The notes below the pieces were generated by a model that saw only the letters and a list, made by a program, of their open reading frames with translations, made no database searches and was not told the DNA's origin. Made by a program: the position numbers and the translations under genes. From Massilia sp. IC2-477 (GTDB lineage Bacteria; Pseudomonadota; Gammaproteobacteria; Burkholderiales; Burkholderiaceae_D), in assembly GCF_020707265.1 (NCBI RefSeq), contig NZ_JAJFEQ010000008.1:62001-126000 (forward strand): 64,000 nt of DNA. Direction: 5' to 3'. Position 1 is the stretch's first letter. Each line of letters begins with the position of its first letter. This document shows positions 9,282 through 18,087 of this stretch, piece after piece.

Positions 9282-11423
9282 TCAGAAGTCGACCGTTGCC
9301 GACACTGCCACGCTGCGCGGGTTGCCCTGCACCAGATAGCCGTACCCCGGATAACCGCCGGCCGACGCCCAATAGCTCTTGTCGGTGAGGTTCTCGATGC
9401 GGGCGCGCAGCGTCACGTCGCGGTCCATGACGCGCAGGGTGTAGTTCGCGCCGACATCAAACCGGGTCCACGAGGGCAGGCGCTGGGTGTTGGCCTCGTT
9501 GGCGTAGACCTTCGAGGTGTACAGCGCCCGAGCGTTCAGCGACAGCCCTTGCACGCCCGGCACGTCCCAGTCGGCACCCATGTTGAGCAGGGTCTTCGGC
9601 ACGCCGATGACGTCCTGGCCAGTGGCCAGCTCTTCCGCGTCCAGGAGGGTCAGGCCGCCCAGCAGGCGCAAGCCCTGCATCGGCATCCCGAACACGTTCA
9701 GCTCGACGCCACGGTTGCGCTTCCCGCCGTAGATGCCGAAGCGCCTGTCGACCACCCTGCCGCTGGGCTGCGTCGTTGTGAAGACCGCTGCGCTCATGCC
9801 CAGCTTTCCGCCGTCGTACTTCACGCCTGCCTCCTTCTGGCGCGAGACGTAGGGCGGGAAGATCTCGCCCTGGTTGACGATGTTGACGCCGTTTGCCACC
9901 GGGCCCTTCTGCAGGGCTTCGGCGTAGTTGGCATACAGCGACACGCCCTTGGCCGGCTTGTACACGATGCCCGCCGCCGGCGTCAGTTCGCCTTCCTCGT
10001 AGGCGGCGTTGGGCGCGCCGGTCCCGTAGTCGTAACCGTAGTCCTTGAGCTTCTGGTAGCGCGCGCCGACCGTTACCAGGAAGCGATCGTCGAGGAAGCC
10101 CATGGTATCGGCGATCGCCAGGCTCGATGCGATGGTCTTCTGGGTCAGCAGCGGATTGTCCATCCTCCCGCCGGTGAAGAAGGCGTTCGACGGCGCGGCC
10201 ACGTCGACTGGGCGATACAGGTTGGACGGGAAGCCCGCGAAGTCGCTCATCGCGTAGGCGTTCTTCGACTCGGCGTGGAAAGTCGCAGCGGTGGCGCTCA
10301 GCTTGTGCGACACGGCGCCAGTCTTGAGCTCAGTGCGCACGCCGACTTCGCCGGTGCGCACGTCGTCCTCGCGCACATTGTCGAAGCGCGTCATGGTGGT
10401 ATTGCCGTTCAGTGCGATGACGGTCGGCGAGGAGATGATGTTGGATTCCACACCCTTGCGCAGGCCGATCGCGGCCCATGCGGTCGCGCCGCCCGGCAGG
10501 TCGGCTTCGGCACGCAGGGTGCCGAAGGTGTCGCGTTCGCCCGAGAAGGTCCAGGGCTGGGCATAGTTGCTGTCGCTGTCGGGCGCGGCGATGATCGGCA
10601 GCGGCTCGCTCACGGTCACGCTCGGGCGGGCGCCGCGCAGCTGGTGGTCCTGGTGGCCGACATCGGCCGACAGACGGTAGCCCTTGCCGCGGTAGTCCAT
10701 GCCGATCGCGTACATGCTCAGCTCGCGGCTTTCGCGGTCGACCGCCGTATCGCCGTCACGGCGCACCGCGTTGACGCGCACGCCCAGGCGTTCATCGACG
10801 CCGAAGCGGCGCGACAGGTCCGTCGCCAGGTAGGCCTGGCCGCCGGTCTCCACGCCCGCCGTCACCTGCGTCAGCGGACGGTTGGTGGCGCGCTTGGGCA
10901 GCAGGTTGATGGCGCCGCCGATCCCGCCGCTGCTGGGCGGCGCGCCGGTGATGAAGCTGTTGGCGCCGCGCAGCACCTCGACGCGTTCGAGCAGTTCGGA
11001 TGCGATGTACTGGCGCGGCAGCAGGCCATACAGGCCGTTGTAGGCCATGTCGTCCGAATAGACCGGGAAGCCGCGGATCATGTACAGCTCCTGGTAGTTG
11101 CCGAAGCCGCGCGCCGAGCGCACGGACGGGTCGTTCTGCACCACGTCGGCCACGCTGCGCGCCTGCTGGTCCTGGATCAGGGCCTGGGTGTAGTTCATGG
11201 AGTTGAAGGGCGTGTCCATGATGTCCACGTTGCCCAGCAGGCCGAGACGCCCGCCGCGCGCGACCTGGCCGCCGGCGTAGGCGGAGGGCAGGCCTTGGGC
11301 CGAGGCGTCGGCGGAGGCGCTCACCACGACGGTGGCAACGGGTTCGGCGGGGGCGCTCTCCTGGGCATGGGCGGCGAAGGCAGCGGCGGCGAGGGCGATC
11401 GGAGTCAGGCGAAGCAGTTTCAT
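9282..11423 (-). CDS. TonB-dependent siderophore receptor
   Basis: The 713-residue outer-membrane receptor has a signal peptide ending AAHAQ, a plug domain (about 70-200: QARSVADVVQNDPSVR, YMIRGFPV, VLRGANSFITG, GGAINLLPKR) and a 22-strand type barrel ending in a terminal Phe (VAVSATVDF), typical of outer-membrane insertion. The plug pattern is that of ferric-siderophore receptors (FhuE/FpvA group). The upstream region has Fur-box matches, so iron repression is expected. It diverges from a PepSY membrane protein that often accompanies such receptors. The siderophore cannot be named. Confidence 0.93.
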   Translation of the reverse strand: MKLLRLTPIALAAAAFAAHAQESAPAEPVATVVVSASADASAQGLPSAYAGGQVARGGRLGLLGNVDIMDTPFNSMNYTQALIQDQQARSVADVVQNDPSVRSARGFGNYQELYMIRGFPVYSDDMAYNGLYGLLPRQYIASELLERVEVLRGANSFITGAPPSSGGIGGAINLLPKRATNRPLTQVTAGVETGGQAYLATDLSRRFGVDERLGVRVNAVRRDGDTAVDRESRELSMYAIGMDYRGKGYRLSADVGHQDHQLRGARPSVTVSEPLPIIAAPDSDSNYAQPWTFSGERDTFGTLRAEADLPGGATAWAAIGLRKGVESNIISSPTVIALNGNTTMTRFDNVREDDVRTGEVGVRTELKTGAVSHKLSATAATFHAESKNAYAMSDFAGFPSNLYRPVDVAAPSNAFFTGGRMDNPLLTQKTIASSLAIADTMGFLDDRFLVTVGARYQKLKDYGYDYGTGAPNAAYEEGELTPAAGIVYKPAKGVSLYANYAEALQKGPVANGVNIVNQGEIFPPYVSRQKEAGVKYDGGKLGMSAAVFTTTQPSGRVVDRRFGIYGGKRNRGVELNVFGMPMQGLRLLGGLTLLDAEELATGQDVIGVPKTLLNMGADWDVPGVQGLSLNARALYTSKVYANEANTQRLPSWTRFDVGANYTLRVMDRDVTLRARIENLTDKSYWASAGGYPGYGYLVQGNPRSVAVSATVDF

Positions 11424-11443
11424 CGGTGAACGGTGTTTTTCTT

Positions 11444-11462
11444 AATGAGAATGATTGTCATT
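11444..11462. promoter_or_regulatory. Fur box, receptor side
   Basis: AATGAGAATGATTGTCATT is close to the Fur consensus (GATAATGATAATCATTATC). It lies 21 bp upstream of the receptor start in the divergent gap. Confidence 0.75.
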
Positions 11463-11487
11463 CTAACCGTTTTGGCTTGCTTCTGTA

Positions 11488-11506
11488 AATGAGAACGATT
11501 ATTATT
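11488..11506. promoter_or_regulatory. Fur box, PepSY side
   Basis: AATGAGAACGATTATTATT is a second Fur-like site, 27 bp before the PepSY ATG. Two sites in one 109-bp gap suggest that both directions are iron-regulated. Confidence 0.65.
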
Positions 11507-11532
11507 TGCCGAACTGTCGCTTTCCCACGCCC

Positions 11533-12696
11533 ATGTCCCCCGTCTCTTTACGCCGCTGGAGCTGGATCCACAAATGGAGCAGCCTGGTCTGCACCGTCTT
11601 CATGCTACTGCTGTGCCTGACCGGCCTGCCGCTGATCTACCACCACGAGATCGGCCACCTGCTGGGCACCGACGTCGAAGCCCCGGCGATGCCCGCCGAT
11701 ACCCCGCGCGGCAACATCGATGCGGTGTTGGCCTCGGCCAAGGAGCTGTATCCCACCAAGATCGCGATGTACATGTCGCAGGAAATCGACGAACCCGCGA
11801 TCTGGAACGTCACCCTGGGCGACCACCCCACGGACGAGCACTACAAGCCGATCGCCGTCGACGCGCGGACGACCAAGGTGATCACCGAACCGGCCTTCGA
11901 AGGCGGCGCCTTCATGTCCACCATGTTCCGCCTGCACGTGGACCTGTTCGCGGGCCTGTACGGCAAGCTGTTCCTGGGTTTGATGGGGCTGTTGCTGATC
12001 GTCGCCGTGGTCAGCGGGGTGGTGCTGTACGCACCCTTCATGCGCAAGCTCGATTTCGGCGCCGTGCGCCACGAACGCAGCCGCGTCATCAAGTGGCTCG
12101 ACCTGCACAACCTGCTCGGCATCGTGACCCTGGTCTGGGTCTTCGTGGTGGGCGCGACCGGCATGGTCAACACCTGGGCCGACCTGCTGCTCAAGTACTG
12201 GCAGAACACCGAGATCGCAGCGATGCTCAAGCCCTACGAGGGCCAGCCGAAGGTGACGAAGATGGCCTCGATCCACGAAGCCATCGTACGCGCCGAACAG
12301 GCCGAGCCGGGCATGAAAGTGGCCTTTGTGGCCTTCCCCGGCACGCCCTTTGCCAGCCCGCACCACTACGGGGTCTACATGCGCGGCGAGGAAGCCTTCA
12401 GCTCGCGCCTGTACAAGCCGGTCCTGATCGACGCCGGCACCGGCGCGATCACCGACCGCCGCGAGCTGCCCTGGTACCTGACGGCGCTGCTGCTGTCGCA
12501 GCCGCTGCACTTCGGCGACTACGGCGGCCAGGCCATGAAGCTGCTGTGGGCGCTGCTCGACATCGGCACCATCATCATCCTCGGCTCGGGCCTCTACTTG
12601 TGGCTCAAGCGGAGCCGCAAGGCCAAAGCGGCCGTTCACACTGCGCCCGCCGTGCACGAGTCGCCGGCGCTGGCGCGTTCGACGGAGTCGCCATGA
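11533..12696 (+). CDS. PepSY-associated transmembrane protein (iron-regulated, probable siderophore reductase type)
   Basis: The 387-residue inner-membrane protein has four helices: about 10-33 (VCTVFMLLLCLTGLPLIYHHEI), 145-170, 192-220 and near 350 (LLWALLDIGTIIILGSG). Periplasmic PepSY-like segments lie between them. Conserved histidines sit next to the helices, as in members proposed to reduce ferric siderophores. The ATG at 11533 is preferred to a TTG at 11506 that falls in the Fur site. The upstream Fur box and divergent receptor place it in iron uptake. The stop overlaps the next start. Confidence 0.88.
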   Translation: MSPVSLRRWSWIHKWSSLVCTVFMLLLCLTGLPLIYHHEIGHLLGTDVEAPAMPADTPRGNIDAVLASAKELYPTKIAMYMSQEIDEPAIWNVTLGDHPTDEHYKPIAVDARTTKVITEPAFEGGAFMSTMFRLHVDLFAGLYGKLFLGLMGLLLIVAVVSGVVLYAPFMRKLDFGAVRHERSRVIKWLDLHNLLGIVTLVWVFVVGATGMVNTWADLLLKYWQNTEIAAMLKPYEGQPKVTKMASIHEAIVRAEQAEPGMKVAFVAFPGTPFASPHHYGVYMRGEEAFSSRLYKPVLIDAGTGAITDRRELPWYLTALLLSQPLHFGDYGGQAMKLLWALLDIGTIIILGSGLYLWLKRSRKAKAAVHTAPAVHESPALARSTESP

Positions 12697-12881
12697 TCCG
12701 CACCCGCACGCAGATCTGGGTCGTCCCCGTGCTGCTGGCCGTCCTGACCCTGGTCGGCCTGGTGGCGGCGCTGCTGGGTGACGGCGCCTGGGACCTGGTC
12801 TCGGCCGTCACACTGGGCGCGCCGGTGGCGGTGGGCGCCTGGTACGCGCTGCGCCGCACGCCTCCGAAGGACGCACGCTAG
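12693..12881 (+). CDS. Small two-helix membrane protein
   Basis: A 62-residue protein starts at an ATGA overlap with the PepSY gene. It contains two hydrophobic helices (about 8-28 and 36-53) around the segment GDGAWD and ends in a basic, charged tail. Small proteins of this kind commonly follow PepSY-TM genes in iron-uptake operons. No catalytic motif is visible. The overlap argues for translational coupling. Confidence 0.7.
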   Translation: MIRTRTQIWVVPVLLAVLTLVGLVAALLGDGAWDLVSAVTLGAPVAVGAWYALRRTPPKDAR

Positions 12882-12957
12882 ACGGCGTGACACGGTATAC
12901 TTTCGCCAACGCGGCAGCCCGGTTGGCGGGCCGCCTGCGCAACCAGCGAGAGAGCGT

Positions 12958-14424
12958 ATGTTTGCAGCAGTGGACCTCGGGTCCAACAGCTTCCGCCTGC
13001 ACATCGGCGAACCGGCGGGTGGCCGCATGCATATCGTGCGCACCGCGCGCGACCCGATTCGCCTGGCGGCGGGGCTGGACCAGGACAATATGCTCACCGA
13101 GGCTGCCATGAAGAGCGCGGTGCGCTCGCTGGAAGGCTTTCGCGCCATCCTCGACGAATACACGCTGGACGCGGTGCGGGTGGTCGCCACCAACACCCTG
13201 CGCGTGGCGCGCAATGCCGAGCAGCTGCTGCCGCAGCTCGAGCGGGCGATCGGCTATCCGGTCGAAGTCATCTCCGGCGAGGAAGAAGGGCGCCTGATCT
13301 ACATGGGCGTGGCGCGCGCCATCGACCGCCTGGAGGAGCGCCGCCTGGTCATCGACATCGGCGGCGGCTCCACCGAAGTCATCGCCGCCATCGGCCCCGA
13401 GATCAACCTGGTCGAATCCTTCGGCATCGGCACCCATCCGCAGACCGCCGCCTTCTTTGCCGACGGGCGCATCACGCCCCAGCGTTTTGACGCCGCCGTC
13501 ACCGAGGCGCGCGCCCGCTTCGAGGACGCGGCCGACCTGTACAAGGCCCAGGGCTGGGACGCCGCCTATGGCTCTTCGGGCACGATGCGCGCCATCGCCG
13601 AAGTCCTGTCGAAGAACAGCATCGGTGATGGCAGCATGTCGCAGGCCAGCCTGCATGCACTGCGCGACATCCTGCTCGAACTGGGTCACGTCGACGCCTT
13701 CAACATGCCCGGCATCAAGAAGGAACGGGTGCCGGTGATGGTCGGCGGCCTGACGGTGCTGATCGGGGTGATGCAGGAACTGGGCGTGCAGCAGCTCACC
13801 GCCATCAACGCCGGCCTGCGCCTGGGCGTGCTGTCCGACCTCGAACTACGCGCCAACCGGCGCGACCGGCGCGACGCCGCGATCCGCGCCTGCATGCGCC
13901 GCTTCGGGGTGGACAGCCAGCGCGCGCTGCGCACCTCGCACATCGCCTCGACCCTGTACGAAAAACTCGAGCCGCTGGATGCGCGCCACCATTACCTGTG
14001 CTGGAGCGCGATGCTGCACGAAGCCGGCCTGTCGATATCGATGACGGGCGCCCACAAGCACGGCGCCTATATCGTCGAACACGCCGACCTGCCGGGCTTC
14101 ACCACCCGCGAACAGCGCCTGATGAGCACCCTGGTGCTGGGCCAGAAGGGCAACCTGCGCAAGATCCGCGAGGCCCTGGACGACACCGATGTCGCGCGCG
14201 CGGTGCTGGCGCTGCGCATGGCGGTGGTGTTCATGCATGCACGCGCCGACAATGACATCGGCGGCGTCAAGGCGCGCATGAAGAGCCGCTTCGATACGCT
14301 GCGCATCGAGCTCGAGCTGCCGGCAGAGCTGCTGGACAGGCACCCGACGCTCGGGCCCTGGCTGGCGAAAGAGGAGGGGGCGTGGAACGAGGTCGGGATC
14401 CCGTTCCACGTGCGTATCGCTTGA
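12958..14424 (+). CDS. ppx: Exopolyphosphatase / Ppx-GppA family phosphatase
   Basis: The 488-residue protein starts MFAAVDLGSNSFRLHIGE, the ASKHA phosphate-1 motif. It has VISGEEEGRLIYMGV, the DIGGGSTEVIAAIG motif and a C-terminal HD-like domain (LCWSAMLHEAGLSISMTGAHKHGAYI), as in two-domain Ppx/GppA enzymes. These release phosphate from polyphosphate ends or hydrolyse pppGpp. Position opposite ppk1-sixA supports exopolyphosphatase. The ATG at 12958 was chosen because the conserved motif begins there; the frame continues upstream through non-conserved residues. It converges with sixA across a nested inverted repeat. Confidence 0.92.
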   Translation: MFAAVDLGSNSFRLHIGEPAGGRMHIVRTARDPIRLAAGLDQDNMLTEAAMKSAVRSLEGFRAILDEYTLDAVRVVATNTLRVARNAEQLLPQLERAIGYPVEVISGEEEGRLIYMGVARAIDRLEERRLVIDIGGGSTEVIAAIGPEINLVESFGIGTHPQTAAFFADGRITPQRFDAAVTEARARFEDAADLYKAQGWDAAYGSSGTMRAIAEVLSKNSIGDGSMSQASLHALRDILLELGHVDAFNMPGIKKERVPVMVGGLTVLIGVMQELGVQQLTAINAGLRLGVLSDLELRANRRDRRDAAIRACMRRFGVDSQRALRTSHIASTLYEKLEPLDARHHYLCWSAMLHEAGLSISMTGAHKHGAYIVEHADLPGFTTREQRLMSTLVLGQKGNLRKIREALDDTDVARAVLALRMAVVFMHARADNDIGGVKARMKSRFDTLRIELELPAELLDRHPTLGPWLAKEEGAWNEVGIPFHVRIA

Positions 14425-14431
14425 TTTCGTA

Positions 14432-14560
14432 GGGTGGGCGGCTCCACCCTGCACCTTGACCTACTGGCAGCTTGCGAGCCGCCCACGCGGACAAGCAGCT
14501 GACCGCGTGGGCGGCGCTTCGTTCGCGACAGATCCGGTGAGCAGGTGGAGCCGCCCACCC
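14432..14560. repeat. Nested inverted repeat between ppx and sixA
   Basis: The outer 17-bp arms are perfect: GGGTGGGCGGCTCCACC (14432-14448) and its reverse complement at 14544-14560. Inside lie perfect 13-bp arms, GCCGCCCACGCGG (14478-14490) and CCGCGTGGGCGGC (14503-14515), around a 12-base loop. All arms share a GGGCGGC core. No T-run follows, so it is not a classical terminator. It resembles the GTAGGGTGGGC-type intergenic repeats seen in this family of bacteria. Confidence 0.75.
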
Positions 14561-14573
14561 CACGGGTGTCCGG

Positions 14574-15050
14574 TCAGCGCAGCTGGCCGATGAAGTCCGG
14601 CCCCACCACCAGTTTTACATAGGGCAGGCCGTCGCTGCCCTTGCGGGTGATCCAGAACACGCCCGCCTTGCGGATGCGCCAGTCCTGCTTGCCGCCGCAT
14701 AGCACCAGCGAGGCGACATGGCCCAGCAGCGGCTGGTGGCCGACGATCAGCGCCGGCTGGCGGTGTTCCGGCCAGCTCGCGGCGTCGAGTATCGCCTCCG
14801 CGTTCGAATCCGGGGCCAAAGCGTCCAGCAGCTTGTAGTTGCGCCCCAGTGCTTCCACCGTCTGCACGCAGCGTTTCGCCGGGCTGCACAGCACCCGCAC
14901 GTCGTCCGGCAGCTGGCGGTGCAGCCAGGCGCCGACGCGCGCGGCGTGGCGCTTGCCCTTGGGCGTGAGCGCGCGCCGCAGGTCGCCCGCGACGTCGCCT
15001 TCTTCCACGTGCGGTTCAGCCTCAGCGTGCCGCCACAGGATCAGGTCCAT
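14574..15050 (-). CDS. sixA: SixA-type phosphohistidine phosphatase
   Basis: This 158-residue histidine-phosphatase-superfamily protein has the phospho-acceptor LWRHAEAE at its N-terminus (His8) and the second histidine in VGHQPLLG (about residues 102-109). The size is typical of SixA, which removes phosphate from histidines of HPt or PTS proteins. Its ATG lies 29 bp inside the 3' end of ppk1, so translation is probably coupled and the two form one operon. The link between a phosphohistidine phosphatase and a kinase that autophosphorylates on His is suggestive but unproven. Confidence 0.9.
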   Translation of the reverse strand: MDLILWRHAEAEPHVEEGDVAGDLRRALTPKGKRHAARVGAWLHRQLPDDVRVLCSPAKRCVQTVEALGRNYKLLDALAPDSNAEAILDAASWPEHRQPALIVGHQPLLGHVASLVLCGGKQDWRIRKAGVFWITRKGSDGLPYVKLVVGPDFIGQLR

Positions 15051-17172
15051 GCTCGATCTCCTTGTTCGGATGCTTGTCGGCGCCGAGCATCTCCATCAGC
15101 TGTTGCTGGGCGCAGCTGCCCTTCTGGCCGCTGCGGGTCTTCTTGCGTCGGTAGTGCCCGTCGCTGCCCAGTTCCCAGGCGTTGACGTTGTCTTTCAGGT
15201 AGGGATGCAGGCCTTCGCGCAGCACCCGGCGCTTGAGGGCAGGGGATCGCACCGGGAAGGCCACCTCCACGCGCCGGAACAGGTTGCGGTTCATCCAGTC
15301 CGCGCTCGACAGGTAAATGTCGTGCTTCAGGTCGTTGCGGAAGTAGAAGATGCGCGAATGCTCCAGGAAGCGACCGACGATCGAGCGCACCTTGATATTC
15401 TCGGACAGGCCCTTCACGCCGGGGCGCAGCGAGCAGGCGCCGCGAACGATCAGGTCGATGCGCACGCCCGCCTGCGAAGCCTCGTACAGGGCCTTGATGA
15501 CGGAATCGTCGGTGAGCGAATTCATCTTGGCGATGATCCGCCCGGGGCGGCCCGCCTTGGCGATCGTCGCTTCGTCGCGGATCGCCCGCACCACTTCCTT
15601 CTGCAGCGAGAACGGCGCCAGCCACAGGCTGTTGATCGCCTTCGGGCGGGTCAGGCTGGTCAGGTGGATGAAGACTTCGTTGACGTCGGCCGTGATCTCG
15701 TCGTCGCAGGTGAGCAGGCCGAAGTCGGTATAGAACTTGGCGGTGGTCGAGTTGTAGTTGCCGGTGCCGAGGTGGGCGTAGCGGCGCAGGCCGTTCTCTT
15801 CGCGGCGCAGCACCAGGGCCAGTTTGGCGTGGGTCTTCAGGCCCACCACGCCGTACACCACCTGAGCCCCGGCCTGTTCCAGGCGCTCGGCCCAGTTGAT
15901 GTTGGCTTCTTCGTCGAAGCGCGCCATCAGCTCGACGATCACAGTGACTTCCTTGCCCCGGCGGGCTGCGGCGATCAGGGCTTCCATCAGGTCCGAGTTC
16001 ATGCCGGCGCGGTAGATGGTCTGCTTGATCGCGGCCACGCAGGGGTCGGCGGCGGCCTGCTGGATGAAGTCGATGACCGGCTGGAAGGATTCGAAGGGGT
16101 GGTGCAGCAGCACGTCCTGGCGCCGCAGGGCCGAGAAGATATCGGGTCCGGTCAGCTTGGGCGGGAATCCCGGCGTGAAGGGCGGGAACTTCAGTTCCGA
16201 CTTGTCCTTGGTGTTGGCGATCTCCAGCATCCGGCCCAGGTTCACCGGTCCGTCCACCGCGAACAGGCGCGAGCGGTCGATGTCGAACTGCTCGAGCAGG
16301 AAGTTGGACAAGTGCGGCGGGCAGGCACGCCCGACCTCCAGGCGCACGGCGAACCCGTAGTTGCGCGCATGGAGCTCGCTCTGCAGGGCCTGGCGCAGGT
16401 TCTTGACCTCGTCCTCGTCGACCCACAGGTCGCTGTTGCGGGTGACGCGGAACTGCGAATACGAGACCACTTCGCGGCCGGTGAACAGGTCGGCCATGTG
16501 GGCCTGGATCACCGAGGACAGCAGGCAGTAGGACTCGCCCTTCTTGTCCGACAGTTCGCTCGGCAGCCGGATCACGCGCGGCAGTACCCGCGGCGCCTTC
16601 ATGATGGCGATGCCGGTGCCGCGCCCGAAGGCGTCCTTGCCCGCCAGTTCGACGATGAAGTTCAGGCTCTTGTTGACCACCCGCGGGAAGGGGTGGGCCG
16701 GGTCAAGCCCGATCGGAGTGAGCAGCGGACGCACTTCCTTGTCGAAGAAGGCCTTGACCCAGGCGCGCTGGGCGGCGTTGCGTTCACTGCGGCGCAGCAT
16801 GTGGATGCCGTTCTCCGCTAGCTGCGGCACGATCTGCTGGTTGAACAGCTTGTACTGGCGGTCGATCAGGTGGCGGCACTCCGCGCTGGCGCGTTCCAAC
16901 GTGTGGTGCACCGCGTGCGGGACGCCGCTGTGGCCCGCTTCCATCTGGTGCTGGGCCAGCAGGCTGGCGACGCGCACCTCGAAGAATTCGTCGAGGTTGC
17001 CGGACACGATGGTCAGGAAGCGCAGCCGCTCGAGCAGCGGAATGGACGGGTCCTCGGCCTGGGCCAGCACGCGACGGTTGAACTCGAGCAGCGACAGCTC
17101 GCGGTTCAGGAAGGCGCCGCCTTCGGGAATGGTCCTGGCCTCGGTATCGATGGCCTTGTGTTTCATATCCAT
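15022..17172 (-). CDS. ppk1: Polyphosphate kinase 1
   Basis: The 716-residue enzyme makes polyphosphate from ATP through a phosphohistidine intermediate. It has the N-terminal domain (FLNRELSLLEFNRRVLAQAED), the head domain, and two phospholipase-D-like C-terminal domains. Catalytic His448 lies in GLKTHAKLAL, and the second conserved His in GRFLEHSRIFYF. Length is that of the family. The start at 17172 places the conserved FLNREL motif at about residue 21. An 18-bp Pho box with a suitable -10 lies 44 bp upstream, so phosphate starvation should induce ppk1 and the overlapping sixA. Confidence 0.97.
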   Translation of the reverse strand: MDMKHKAIDTEARTIPEGGAFLNRELSLLEFNRRVLAQAEDPSIPLLERLRFLTIVSGNLDEFFEVRVASLLAQHQMEAGHSGVPHAVHHTLERASAECRHLIDRQYKLFNQQIVPQLAENGIHMLRRSERNAAQRAWVKAFFDKEVRPLLTPIGLDPAHPFPRVVNKSLNFIVELAGKDAFGRGTGIAIMKAPRVLPRVIRLPSELSDKKGESYCLLSSVIQAHMADLFTGREVVSYSQFRVTRNSDLWVDEDEVKNLRQALQSELHARNYGFAVRLEVGRACPPHLSNFLLEQFDIDRSRLFAVDGPVNLGRMLEIANTKDKSELKFPPFTPGFPPKLTGPDIFSALRRQDVLLHHPFESFQPVIDFIQQAAADPCVAAIKQTIYRAGMNSDLMEALIAAARRGKEVTVIVELMARFDEEANINWAERLEQAGAQVVYGVVGLKTHAKLALVLRREENGLRRYAHLGTGNYNSTTAKFYTDFGLLTCDDEITADVNEVFIHLTSLTRPKAINSLWLAPFSLQKEVVRAIRDEATIAKAGRPGRIIAKMNSLTDDSVIKALYEASQAGVRIDLIVRGACSLRPGVKGLSENIKVRSIVGRFLEHSRIFYFRNDLKHDIYLSSADWMNRNLFRRVEVAFPVRSPALKRRVLREGLHPYLKDNVNAWELGSDGHYRRKKTRSGQKGSCAQQQLMEMLGADKHPNKEIEHGPDPVAAR

Positions 17173-17199
17173 GATCTGCGTCGTAGTGTCGGCGCAGGA

Positions 17200-17233
17200 A
17201 GTGTAGTTGTTGAATATGACAACCCGGTGACAT
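17200..17233 (-). promoter_or_regulatory. Pho box and -10 box of ppk1
   Basis: Read on the minus strand, ATGTCACCGGGTTGTCAT (17233 down to 17216) has two 7-base repeats spaced by four bases, like the PhoB consensus CTGTCAT-N4-CTGTCAT. Exactly ten bases further on is TACACT (17205-17200), the spacing expected when a Pho box replaces the -35. This supports PhoB activation of ppk1-sixA. Confidence 0.65.
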
Positions 17234-17315
17234 GCAGGCGCAGCCTTAACGTTTAAGCATCATTAAAGCCAGCCTGCGTATAACGTTCTCATCATAACAA
17301 GAGGAGGGTTGTTCG

Positions 17316-17981
17316 ATGAAAGCGTTCCTGCGCGACAACAAGGGTTTCCTGGCTTTCCTGCTGCTGTTCGGCGTGTTCCGCACTGCGGTGGCGGACTGGA
17401 ACCCGATTCCGTCCAGCTCGATGCGGCCCAACCTGCTGGAAGGCGACGTCGTGTTCGTCAACCGCCTTGCCTACAACGTCAAAGTACCACTGACTGACGT
17501 GGTGCTGGCCCGCACCGGCGAACCGCGCCGCGGCGACGTCGTCACCTTCACCTCGCCCGAGGACGGCACCCGCCTGATCAAGCGCCTGATCGCACTGCCG
17601 GGCGACCGCGTCGAGATGCGCAACGAACGCCTGGTGATCAACGGCGTCGAGTCGGACTACCTGCTGCAGGAAGCGGCGCAGGAACTGGCGGCCGGCACCA
17701 CGCTGCAGGCGCGGCGCATCGCCGAATCCGTCGACGGCCACCAGCACCGCATCCAGGTGCTGCCGCAGCTGGTGGTGCCGCGCGACTTCGGCCCGGTGCT
17801 CGTGCCCCAGGACTCCTATTTGATGTTGGGCGACAACCGCGACATGAGCCGCGACTCGCGCTACATCGGCTTCGTGCCGCGCCACCTCCTGATCGGACGC
17901 GCCGAGCGCATCCTGGTCTCGGCCGACTACCTCGGCAACTGGATGCCGCGCACCGAACGCTTCGGCATGTCGCTGCGCTGA
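17316..17981 (+). CDS. lepB: Signal peptidase I (short form)
   Basis: The 221-residue S26 family leader peptidase has one N-terminal membrane helix (about 10-24). The nucleophile motif PSSSMRPNL gives Ser35, and LIKRLIALPGD gives the general-base Lys89. The GDNRDMSRDSRYIGFV box follows near residue 170. It would cleave signal peptides at the outer face of the inner membrane. It is shorter than E. coli LepB and lacks its second helix. No lepA or rnc is adjacent, so this may be an extra copy rather than the main housekeeping enzyme. An AGGAGGG ribosome site precedes the ATG. Confidence 0.93.
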   Translation: MKAFLRDNKGFLAFLLLFGVFRTAVADWNPIPSSSMRPNLLEGDVVFVNRLAYNVKVPLTDVVLARTGEPRRGDVVTFTSPEDGTRLIKRLIALPGDRVEMRNERLVINGVESDYLLQEAAQELAAGTTLQARRIAESVDGHQHRIQVLPQLVVPRDFGPVLVPQDSYLMLGDNRDMSRDSRYIGFVPRHLLIGRAERILVSADYLGNWMPRTERFGMSLR

Positions 17982-18087
17982 CAGCGCAGATTGGACCTTG
18001 CCAAAATTGTTTCTGTGAAATTCAGTACAATTGCGTCCCCCGGACGCCTGCCTGTCGCAGTGCCGGTCATTTTCAGAAGGCACTGCC

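Noticed and set aside
9549-11429. A 626-codon plus-strand frame opposite the siderophore receptor
   Set aside because: Shadow of the receptor gene, with no domain or signal.
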